A stretch of DNA of 64,000 nt from Liolophura sinensis (taxonomy: Eukaryota; Mollusca; Polyplacophora; Chitonida; Chitonidae), in contig NC_088306.1 in NCBI RefSeq assembly GCF_032854445.1, positions 21,361,764-21,425,763 on the forward strand, given 5' to 3'. Under the pieces are notes generated by a model that made no database searches, had not been told where the DNA came from, and saw only the letters and a program-made list of their open reading frames with translations. Shown here in pieces: positions 1 to 10,300 of this stretch (within the stretch, counting starts at the first letter, position 1; each line of letters starts with the position of its first letter). Position numbers and translations under genes: made by a program.

Positions 1-70
1 TTGCCCGCAGTCCTGTCAACATTTTACAAAGACCCTTGTTAAGCAGTATCCATCAATTTCGTTTGCGCAG

Positions 71-3000
71 GTCCGGATGTGTCCGTAGAATCCTTACTTC
101 CCGTGGGAAATGTGGGGCATGGTTTGGCGTGGTCTTACTACAGTGGCTACCTCAAAATCCTTTTTCCAAGTAAGTGGAGCTTAGTGTACACCAAATGATA
201 ACGTGAAACCACATCAAACATGAACAATGCAGCGCATCTCGGTGCAATCGGACCACATGATGTTTTTAAGGAATTCTCATGTAATCTTTCTTTGCAGGCG
301 ACGAGCGGAAAGTTCGATGACGTTAGTATGAAATAATTATGCTTGAGACAGATATTTAGCTTACAAAAACAGTTGAGAGATAAGGTGGGCAAATCTTTTT
401 TCTCAGTGCTGACATTCTGACAGTGCTGCCTTACTGTAACGCCATGTTGAAGACAGTCACTGGATATGCTGACACCGAATTCCCCTGCTTTTGTATGGTC
501 TATCCTGCATTTCTATGGCCTGTCGCAAAGCAAAGAAGCGTCAAAATTGCCGACTTTCAGTCTTGACACGATCTCACACGGATTTCTAACTTCTCGGCCT
601 CTTTAGAACTGTCTTATGACCTTTAGGATGCAGTTAATTTTCCTGCTTTTTTTTGGCACTTGTAAACATGCTTTAACGTGCAGTCCTGTTGAGCTGTTCC
701 AAATCTTCAAACCCAAAATATATAAGACTACGACATAGAGAGTAAAACAAGAATAACCACGACATTGTGATAATGGGCAAATGGTCGCAGGTAACCGGTG
801 AAATGCGGCCTCGGGTCAGGTTACATTACTCCAACTGTTCATGCAAATACTACAATATAGTAGCAATCTACACGCCCGCTAGCACCCTGTTAACCTGTTG
901 TTGACACGCCAGTGGTAATAATCTCGACCTTAGAATTTTTATCTTTATTCTAAACAATACAGCGGTCTGAAAGAGCCAGATTGGCAACGGGTGATGCGAA
1001 AAGTTTACCCGGTTCCTTCGTGTCTGCAGCAACCCAAGTTTCAGCTAATACCAACCAGATCACACCTTACAATAAGCCTGTCCTACAAAATGACTCCCTC
1101 CCAAGGGGAGAAAAACGCCAGGCTAACCAAGAATGTTATAATTACCATGTGTGTTCTTATGAGATATATGACAGCCTCCGTGGCCGAGTATAGTTGCGCT
1201 AGCGCAGCACTATGACCCGTGAGTCTCTCACCAATACGGTCGCTGTGAGTCTAAGACCAGCTCATGATGGCTTCTTCTCCTGTCATACTTGTTAAGTTTA
1301 TCCAGCAACCCAGTGGCGGATTTGCCCTGTTTTTGTCCCACCATTATGCTTGCCGCCGTCGTTAAGGTGAAGTATTCTTCAGTACTGCGTAAAACATAAA
1401 CCACCTGAATCAATAAATAGATTAGATGTAGATTGTGTGTTGCAGTACTAGAAAAGGCAACAAAATTGCTTATTTGAGTTGAATTGACAATTGTATAGAA
1501 TGGAAAAGATTCCTGTACATTTCAGTGTTTCATTGCAGTTTTTCTTCCCTTCTTTTTAGAACTTCGTGATCGGATCCAGAAAAGTCCACAATGGCGCTCA
1601 GATCCCACGCGTATGCCACGAAGAATGTACCTCCTTTTACCGGAGAGCTGCAAATGTCCGGCAAAACTGACTGCTTGGGACGAGAAAATCGTGGCTGACA
1701 AGCCGTTAGAAGGTGTAACAAAGATGAGAGCTGGCAAGGAAAGGAATTATTGTAACTCCGTTTACAAAATACAAGATGACAAGGTGCAAATTTTATGAAT
1801 TAAGGTTAATTGTTGGCTTCTGTTCGGTAATGATGTAAAAGTGTGAAGTGTTAAGACCAAGGCTATCAAAGAAATCTGTAACTTTTAAGTGTGAAGACAT
1901 GTACATGTAGTGTTTAATGTGATAAACTGTACAATAAACTTCATAGACGTTTTGTTTAAAATAAGCATTTTATCTTTACGCCAAATAGAAGTTTATTTTC
2001 GTTTCAAGAAAATTCATTTCATTTTTATATTCAAAAACTGGTATTTTCAAATATTTATTTCTTTTTTTTTTTACATCTGCAATAGGAATGGTATTATTTT
2101 GTGAGCGAGTTTTGTTCAGTGGTCCTTCCAATGAACGACATGGAGGAAGGTGGAATCGCCCGGATGAGCTCTGATGAAAAGAAACGACAGCTGTATCGCT
2201 TCAAATGTACCTTAGAACATATACTTGGGTATTACCACTTAAACAAGTACAGACTCATTCTGTATAACGACACTGAGGGTGAGTAAATGTACCCTGGGGG
2301 ATATACCTGGGTTACTATTCACACAAGTACAGACTCATTCTGTATAACGACACTGAGGGTGAGTAAATGTACTCTGGGGGATATACTTGGGTTACTATTC
2401 ACACAAGTACAGACTCATTCTGTATAACGACACTGAGGGTGAGTAAATGTACTCTGGGGGATATACTTGGGTTACTATTCACACAAGTACAGACTCATTC
2501 TGTATAACAACACTGAGGATGAGTAAATGTACTCTGGGGGATATACTTGGGTTACTATTCACACAAGTAGACTTATTCTGTATAACGACATTGAGGGTGA
2601 GTAAATGTAGTCTGGGGGATATACTTGGGTTACTATTCACACAAATACAGACTTATTCTGTATAACGACACTGAGGGTGAGTAAATGTACTCTGGGGGAT
2701 ATACCTGGGTTACTATTCACACAAGTACAGACTCATTCTGTATAACGACACTGAGGGTGAGTAAATGTACTCTGGGGGATATACTTGGGTTACTATTCAC
2801 ACAAGTACAGACTCATTCTGTATAACGACACTGAGGGTGAGTGAATGTACTCTTGGGGGATATACTTGGGTTACCACTCAAACAAGTACAGACACATTCT
2901 GTATAATGACAGTGAGGGTGAGTAAATGTACTCTGTGGAATATACTTGTGTATTACCACTCAAACAAGTACAGACACATTCTGTATAATGACAGTGAGGG

Positions 3001-5799
3001 TGAGTAAATGCACTCTGTGGAATATACTTGGGTTACCACTTAAACAAGCACAGACACATTGTGTATATTGAGACTTTCCTCCCACCATAATGTGGCCGCC
3101 GTCGTATAAGTGAAATGTTCTTAAGTGCGGCGTAAAAAACCAATCAAATAAATAAATAAAATAATATTTAGCCCAGAGATCATGTGGCCAACCTACATAA
3201 AATCTGCCTTGTAGATCAGTTGTCAACTTGCCAACTCCAAAATTGGGATGTTTTAATTCAAGAATCGTTTGGGTGATTGCTGTGTTTTTGGAGAACACAA
3301 AAAGATATTTAGAATTTCAATAGAATTTCAGAGTTTTTTTTAAACGAAATTAGGGTGTTTTACAAAAGAGATAACAGCACGCATGTCCGTTCTTACGGCA
3401 TCTATTTATTGTAAAAATCAAAACTTTTCCTGATCATCACAACTGATGGTGCCATAGCATTACTCATTCTGGCATTCCATGCTGTGTTTGCAGACAACCT
3501 GGGTGTTGGGACAGTGTCCAAAACTCTATTAGAGCTGATCAGAGAAGATATACGTACCGATATTGAATCCGATGAAGTGGGCGGTAAGGAGGAAAATGAC
3601 GTCATTGCTGTTATTCATGTATAGCCTTCATTTTACACATCTGAGGATTTCTGGAAGGGGATTGTCGAATTGCTGGGTTTCCGGGTTTAGTTTTCTATTT
3701 ATTTGACTTATTTGTTTGATTGGATTTTGATTTGATTGGTGTTTTACGCCGCACTCAAGAGTATTTCACTTATACGACGGCGGCCACCATTATTGTGGAA
3801 GAAAACCGGACAGAGCCCGGGGGAAACCCACTACCATCCGCAGTATGCTGCAAGACCTTCCCACGTACGGCCGGAGACGAAGTCAGCATGAGCTGGACTT
3901 GAACTCACAGCGACCGCGTTGGTGAAAGGCTCCTGGGTCATTAGGCTGTGCTAGCGCGCTAACCAACTGAGCCACGGAGGCCCCCCCTTGTTTGATTGTT
4001 TGTTTGTTTGTTTGTATGTGTGTTTGTTTGTTTGTTTGATTGATTGATTGATTGAGTGATTGAGTGATTGGAGTTTTACGCCTTAAAAATATTTCACTTA
4101 TGCAATGGAAACCAGCATTATGGCGGGAGGGAACCGCAGGAAACTCACAAACATCCCAGAGTTGCTGGTTGACCTTCCCACATACGACCTGAGCAGAAGC
4201 TAGCAAACTCACAGCCATCTCAATTGTGAGAGGTTCCTGGGTCATTGTGCTGTGCTAGCAGGCTAACCATTATCCCACTAACCCATTACCCCACTAACCA
4301 TTAGCCCACTAACCGTTAGCCCACGGAGACCCTTTCAGTTTTGTAAAATAAAGCCTCATTTTAACATAGGCTTGTTTTCTTGATCAGGGGGTATCTTGCT
4401 AGAATACCTGCAGGATCAAAACAAAACAGAGAAAATCTAAAAAATATTCCCGAAATTTGATCACAATGGAGCAGAAAAATGAAATAAATGGTTATAGCCT
4501 TCCAAGAAACCCCAGCCGTTTTCTCTTACCAGTAAGGTGTATAACACATATTCTAGCAGATTTCCTCTCTGTTAACAGGCATTCACAATTCTCTTTTCAG
4601 CTTCTGTGCGTACTGACCAATCTCCAGACATAGATCCGAAAAGGTTTGAATTTAGTGACCAATATTTATTCACTTGTGCGTGATTTGTTTTACCCAATAT
4701 CCACTGTATCTCGCCTTTCCTATAGTCAAGAATATCTCACTTAAACGACTGCGGCCAACATTATGGTTGTAGAAAGCTGGGCAAAAACCGAGGGAAACCC
4801 ACGACCATCCCCAGATCTACCGCAAAGGAAACCAACATGAGCGACTCACAAAGACAGCTTTGGTGAGAGGAATTATTCTGCGCTAGCACGGTAACTACTT
4901 GGCAATGTACGGAGACCCCCGTAATCCTGTTATAGTTTTCAATGCTGTTACCCACAAAATGTGTTCCCTTGAAACTGTGCGGTGTATCCATCAGAAACTC
5001 AAAATTATTGAAACATTTTGTGGATGACATTATCTCAGTTGTCTCAGTGAGGGATTCTGGAAAATGAACTTTTTCGGAAAGGTTTTCTTTAGAGGGGAAG
5101 GAATTGGAAGAAAAGATTAACCTTGAAGGAAATAAGTGTTTACGTTGCATGCTTGTTTTCAGCTCTAGGAATGAAGGCGTCTCCATTGAAGCAGTAAAGA
5201 GTACTTCCAATGGCGATTTTGCTATAGAAACCCATGGTGTCCCGGATGTTGAGCAACCGGAAGTCACCAACGGTCTAGATCTAGGTCAGCACTGGAAATA
5301 TCACGCTTTCATCATGTACGGAGAAGGTGAAGAAGACCGGAAGTTCGCCATAGAATTAACGAACTTTCTGGAGAAAGAGAAAAACATGAAATGCGCCGCC
5401 AAAGATCGAGATCTGACGGAAAATACGACAATGTTTGACCAGATGACAGAGATAATAAGGCGATCCAAGAGAACCGTCTTGATCATGTCCGATGAAACCT
5501 CTGCGCCTGAGTTGACGATCTTCCAGATGTTGAGAGTTCCGAACAGAGACGAATTTGAGCGATCCGTCCAGCCAATACCAGTTCTACGAGGAACACCCAA
5601 AGAAAAGGATATCAAAGACTTTTGTAGAAATCTAACATACGTCGAAACTACAGAAATGGATTATAAAGAGCGTTTATTCAGGGCGTTAACAGGTAAGAGA
5701 TTATCATAAACTTTACACTATACAGATACATCAGTATAAGTTTATTTAATTATTCATTTGCCCACAGACCTGCAGGCTTTAGGCATTTCGCACAAATGA
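71..5799 (+). CDS. STING: STING-TIR fusion protein (5' end outside the window)
   Basis: Innate immune sensor: a STING cyclic-dinucleotide-binding domain followed by a TIR domain. Exons read by hand: 71-169, 1560-1783, 2086-2278, 3494-3583, 4601-4643, 5163-5692, 5768-5799 (TGA). Every junction is GT-AG and the phases agree (1,0,1,1,2,1), giving 402 codons. Exon 1 has GLAWSYYSGYLK, matching human GLAWSYYIGYLR. Exon 2 has MYLLLPESC and RNYCNSVY, matching YILLPLDC and RVYSNSIY. Exon 3 has the E260-region segment. Exon 4 ends the STING fold. The TIR starts at 5299 (YHAFIMYG), with KDRDL as the BB-loop-like segment and RTVLIMSDE. A polyA signal AATAAA lies at 5993-5998. The donors after exons 2 (GTGCAA) and 5 (GTTTGA) are weak. 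Any N-terminal or membrane exons lie upstream and cannot be seen. STING-TIR fusions are known in bivalves; the exact domain order should be compared with those. Confidence 0.93.
737..905 (+). repeat. Dispersed repeat family C
   Basis: CATAGAGAGTAAAACAAG, GGTAACCGGTGAAATG and CACGCCCGCTAGCACC. Related copies: 8115-8245 (+), 10780-10985 (-), 23888-24070 (+), 32452-32585 (-), 34394-34525 (+). A conserved core (AGAGTAAAACCAGAGCA and GTAACCGGTGAAAT) in both orientations marks a transposable element of unknown class. Confidence 0.7.
1168..1424 (+). repeat. tRNA-derived SINE (family A), full-length, diverged
   Basis: Begins with a tRNA-like head (GCCTCCGTGGCCGAG, with a box-B-like GAGTCTAAGACC), continues through the family body, and ends with GCCGCCGTCGTTAAGGTGAA and an AATAAATA tail. 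It lies in the first visible intron of STING-TIR. Confidence 0.8.
2217..3068 (+). repeat. ~80-bp minisatellite spanning exon 3 end and 5' splice site of STING-TIR
   Basis: About ten units of 78-82 bp. The first lies over the last codons of exon 3 and its donor. Each unit repeats the coding end (KYRLILYNDTE) followed by GGTGAGTAAATG. Donor GTs fall at 2279, 2359, 2439, 2597, 2677, 2757, 2837, 2918 and 3000. The unit near 2519 has GGAT in place of GGGT, so its donor is lost. The final unit (to about 3068) is degenerate and runs into a SINE tail. Reading past donor 1 meets TAA at once (GGT GAG TAA), so only the first donor supports the full protein. Confidence 0.93.
3071..3165 (+). repeat. SINE family A, 3' fragment
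   Basis: TTTCCTCCCACCATAATG, then GCCGCCGTCGTATAAGTGAA, then GCGGCGTAAAAAACC and an (AAATA)n tail. It abuts the end of the 80-bp array. Confidence 0.88.
3710..3985 (-). repeat. SINE family A, full-length, minus orientation
   Basis: Read on plus: GATTGGTGTTTTACGCCGCA at the start, and the reverse complement of the tRNA-like head (GCTAACCAACTGAGCCACGG) at the end. It lies in the intron between STING exon 4 and the linker exon. Confidence 0.92.
4005..4330 (-). repeat. SINE family A, diverged, minus orientation, with (GTTT/GATT)n tail
   Basis: A TTTG/TTGATTGA simple tail, then GGAGTTTTACGCC, AATATTTCACTTATGC and CAGCATTATGGCGGGAGG. A head-like TGGGTCATTGTGCTGTGC is followed by repeated CCACTAACC. 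It stands head-to-tail next to the preceding SINE. Confidence 0.8.
4720..4918 (-). repeat. SINE family A fragment, minus orientation
   Basis: TCAAGAATATCTCACTTAAA, CATTATGGTTGTAGAAAG and ACCCACGACCATCC, ending ACGGAGACCCCC. It lies between the 43-nt linker exon and the TIR exon. Confidence 0.8.
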
Positions 5800-6379
5800 T
5801 GCATCCACGTGCAGACAAGCGAGGATCAGCAGAACTGGGCCCGGTCGTTCAAAACTGGTTTAAGAGTTAATACCAGATTTAAAGGAGAAGAAAATTTAAA
5901 TATCAAACAAATACCATTGAAAAGGGTATACATTTCCTCGCAGGTGCATGCCACAAAAAATTCTAATATGTACCTCAAGCTGATAAATTGTAAATAAAGT
6001 CAGCGCCAAAATCCGCTGTGGGCGACTCCATTTTGCCAAAGAACTAGTCCTGAAGTCTTCTGTGTTAGGATGAAAATTGCCATCGGAAACCTCCGAAGTG
6101 CAGTTCGTACATTTCCAGTAGAACTCGTTTTTCCCAGGAGGTAGCAAACAGTGCAGTTTGTTTTCCGCTGGACGATCGGGAAACCGGAATGTTGGACGTA
6201 GGTTCCGAGTTCCCTCGAACAACCGAGCAGTTTAAACGACTCTCATTGGCTGAGAGGCAACACACCCCCAGCATAAATTCCAGGGTGTTAAAGATGAAGG
6301 ACGCGACGAACTCAGCGATTTATGCCAGCTTTGCTGTTTTCAGACTTTACGTGTATAGCGAGGTAAAATCGAGCAAAAT

Positions 6380-6605
6380 TATAAATAAATAAATAAATAA
6401 ATAAACTAAATAAGTAAATATAATTATTTAGAATTAAGAATACACTAGCGTTGAATATTAGAATACTCCGCAAGTCACGTGAAATCGGCGCTGTTCTTGA
6501 TCTTGTGATATTAATGTGTTAATAACACATGCAAATAACACATGCACTTAAAGTATACAAGCAATTAAGTGACAATATACAAGCAGTTAAGTGACAATAT
6601 GCAGC
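6380..6605 (+). repeat. Dispersed ~220-bp segment, also at 8640-8870
   Basis: AATAAATAAATAAACTAAA followed by a segment containing GAATACTCCGCAAGTCACGT and GCACTTAAAG, nearly identical to 8640-8870. This copy holds only about two of the 22-bp units that have expanded into an array in the other copy. It is either an intragenic duplication or two copies of one transposon. Confidence 0.85.
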
Positions 6606-7074
6606 AGCCACCACAAGATAGAAAAAAGTGTGCTTTTTTCAGCCTATATTGTCATTGTTTTCTTCTCCTTCAACTTTAAGCCAAGTCTTTAATTTTGTAC
6701 TTAGCCTAAAAATATTGTATAACATTGTATTTAATATGATCTAAAACTGCCGCTGTTATACTTTGACTTTAAAGGACTTCATTGGCTGCTAAGTTTGACT
6801 GAAAATTTGAATATAAGATATGACTTCATACCAGTATTAGCTAATACACTTTCGAACAACAGGTGTCACAGATTCAAGGCCGCCGTCGTGTAAGTGAAAT
6901 ATTCTACAATACAGCGTCAACGCCAACGAAATAAATGAAATAAATACATATTACAGCAGAATTTTTCACATTTCTTAAATTCTCCACTTTCGAGAACTGT
7001 GTTATGCATGTTTCACGGAGAAAAAATTACGTTGTCATTATAGTCATCCTGAATTAGCATTATTTTTTGTGTGT

Positions 7075-7300
7075 ATGTATACATGTATGTATATGACTTC
7101 TCGTCGTCATATGACTGAAAAATTGTTTCAGTGTTAAACCCCAAGCATACGTATATACATTTATTGTGTCTTCTTGTGGCAGGGCGAATCCATACCGCCA
7201 AATTGCTGCGACCACTGAAATATCATGCCGAAGACACAAGACATGACAACCCAGTAAGTCACATTATACTGACACTGGGCCAGCTAGTCCTGTTTTCTTT
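7075..7300. repeat. Repeat family B, tail and head in opposite orientation
   Basis: CGTCATATGACTGAAAAATT then GTTAAACCCCAAGCATAC (tail, plus), followed by GTGTCTTCTTGTGGCAGG (head, minus). Other copies: 39054-39215 (-), 42290-42510 (+), 55840-55975 (+). A short ORF across it is repeat sequence. Confidence 0.7.
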
Positions 7301-7387
7301 GGTATCCTGGGGTCTTCCAGCTTTCTGTGTGTGACGTGTTAGATTATGCACTATCGTTGGATTATTTTCCATTTTCTTTAGTTGCAG

Positions 7388-10300
7388 TTAAGGTGCCTCA
7401 TCTTCCGGCTGGTAACGTCGCGGAGGGATTTGCTTGGAGCTACTTTTACAGATATTTAAAGCTAGTGCTTCCAGGTAATTACGTGTATATGGGAGAATGT
7501 TATTTTGTAATAGTGTGTTGGATGGGAACGTGTTCGAATTGTTAATGTGGTGGCCACATGAAGGGTGGGTTCAGTTTCGTACGTACTTGACTCCCATCAC
7601 AGCTCCTCTGGGCCTCGGTGACTATAAGCGTTTGACGGTGCTGTCTAGTGTGCTGTTGTATAAAGTTCCCTGAAGGCCACTTGCAGCAATGTGACATGTG
7701 TCACACGTGGAAGAGTTCGCCAGTAACTCGCCAAATGCCGGTGGTTTTTCCCGGGCACGCGGGTTTCCTGTCCCCATAAAACTGGCAGCCATATTACAAG
7801 TCCAAATTTCGTGAATATGACGTTAAACAATGTTGAGATCATAATCAGAGAGCCTATAGCGATAAAATGCTAACGCGTTCTCGCATCGAGTGGTCGCCAT
7901 GAATGTGTAGGTTATCCGTTCAGGTTATTTTCGGCTGGGCCTTTACGTTATTGTTGTTTGTTTTTGTTTTTTTGTTTTGTTTTTTTTTGTTTGTTTGGTT
8001 ATTTGTTTTTGGGGGGGGGGGGGTTATTCGCGATATTTAATCATAAAGTGTTTTTTATCAGAAAATTTCTTAACATAAGTGAAGTAAGCCTACGTAAATG
8101 TTACTGATATAAAACACTTTAGCAAGGAGAGTAAAACCAGAGCAACGACAACAGTGTGATAGTTGGTAGATGGCTATAGGTAACCAATGACATGTGGCAG
8201 TTCACCTCACTTAGGGTTTTATTATATTCTTCTAACCAGGGCTTAGGTCAAAAAGATTACGGTGATATCGCATGCAGTATATTAGACGTCTTTGGTTTAT
8301 AGAATTACTCGAATGATTACGTTGATATCACAAGCAGTTTATTAGACGTCTTTGGTTTATAGTATTACTCGAAAGATTACGCTGATATCGCATGCAGTTT
8401 ATTAGACGTCATTGATTTATAGTATTACTCAAAACGATGTGATGTAATGACATTTATTAAACAGTTCTATGAAAATAGGATGCTCCGTGATTCAGCTCAT
8501 TCACTGGTAGTTACAATAAGCTTTCGAGGATATCCAAGTTGGGAGTTCAAACCTGGCCTTTGTCAGGGAATTACCCAACCCACTAAACCCATAGAGTTAT
8601 TGACCGCCATTATATAAGAGAAAATTCTTGTGTGTGGCGTTAAATAAATAAATAAATAAATAAATAAACTAAATAAGTAAATATAATTATTTAGAATTAA
8701 AGAGACACTACCGTTGAATATTAGAATACTCCGCAAGTCACGTGAAATCGGCGCTGTTCTCGACCTTGTGATATTAATGTGTTAATAACACATGCAAATA
8801 ACACATGCACTTAAAGCATACAAGCAATTAAGTGACATTATACAAGCAATTAAGTGACAATATGCAAGAAATTCAGTAATTAAATGACAATATACAAGCA
8901 ATTAAGTGACAATATAATAACAATTTAAGTGACAATATACAAGTAATTAAGTGACAATATACAAGCAATTAAGTGACAATACACAAGCAATTAAGTGACA
9001 TATAAAAGCAATTAAGTGACAATACACAAGCAATTAAGTGACGATATACTTGCAATTTAAGTGACAATATGCAAGAAATTCAGTGACAATATACAAGCAA
9101 TTAAGTGACAATACACAAGCAATTAAGTGACAATATACAAGCAGTTAAGTGACAATACACAAGCAATTAAGTGACAATATACTAGCAATTTAAGTGACAA
9201 TATACAAGCAATTAATGACAATATACAAGCAGTTAAGTCACAATGTACCTATTCACTAGGGCTGAAGAGTCGAATGAAGGACAGCGACTGGTATTCGGAA
9301 TACCGCAGAACGATCTCACACAAGATGTTTATCTTCATGCCGGACAGTGGCCGGACGCCGGAAAGATTGGAAGAAATCCCGGGTGTGAAAGTGGCCGGAA
9401 GTGTCGCCTGTGAAAGAGATGCAGCCGGAAACATCAAAAGGAGTTATGATAGCACTGTTTACAGCGTGCAAGACAAAACAGATGGACAGGTAAGAATGGC
9501 TCTCGTGTTTAGCACTAGTGCCCTACAGGCTTAATGACAATGAAATGGACAGGTAAGAATGACTCTCATGTTTAGTTCTAAGTCCCTATAGGCTGAAAGA
9601 CAAAGAAATGGACAGGTAAGAATGGCTCTAATGTTCAGCACTAGTGCCCTACAGGCTGAAAGACAAAGAATTGGACAGGTAAGAATGGCTGTCAAATCAG
9701 TGCCCGTTATGCTGTTTAATTAGTCCAGGGCTAATGTTTTATTGCTTTGAAACACAAACTGTGAATAAAATCTGATTTTCTTGGATTGATTATACATGTA
9801 TGTGTATACTTTCATAATGCTTTTGATTAAATAAGTACGACTGTTCGGATGAAAAAAAAAACATCTTTCCAACTCGAATGATAGAAGTCGAATGAAAATA
9901 GCATTCGATTTGTACCTTGCAACTGAAATACACTGAAAGTTCACTGTTTTCAATTTTGTTCTGCATGACAAAGCTGCTGTGACCAATCGCAGTGTCGAAC
10001 ACCGCTTATGGCACTCCTCGAGTTTTTAGCTGTACATTATTATACTGACATGGGCTATTGGGGAACCTCCATGGGCGAGTGGAGCAATGACCCACGGGGG
10101 CATCTCACCAGTTTAGTCGGTTTGAATCCTCTCCAGTCGTACGTGGGAAGGTCTGCCAGAAACGTGAGCATGGTCATGTGTTTCCTCCGGGCTCTGACCG
10201 GTTTCCTCCCACTATAAGGCTGACAGCAATTGTAAAAGTCAAATATTCTTGAATGCGGCGTAAAATACTAGTCAAATAAATAAATAAATAAATAAATAAA

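Noticed and set aside
2223-3060. CRISPR-like regular repeats
   Set aside because: Eukaryotic context with no spacers; units are contiguous tandem copies of an exon-intron boundary.
3883-4245. 120-codon minus-strand ORF
   Set aside because: Lies entirely within two adjacent SINE copies and their TTTG/TTGA simple tails.
6189-6392. ORF with ATG at 6293 and a GAG|GTAAAA donor, considered as the first exon of STING-2
   Set aside because: Its end phase (0) does not match the phase-1 acceptor at 7388, and the phase-1 frame has a TAG just before the donor.
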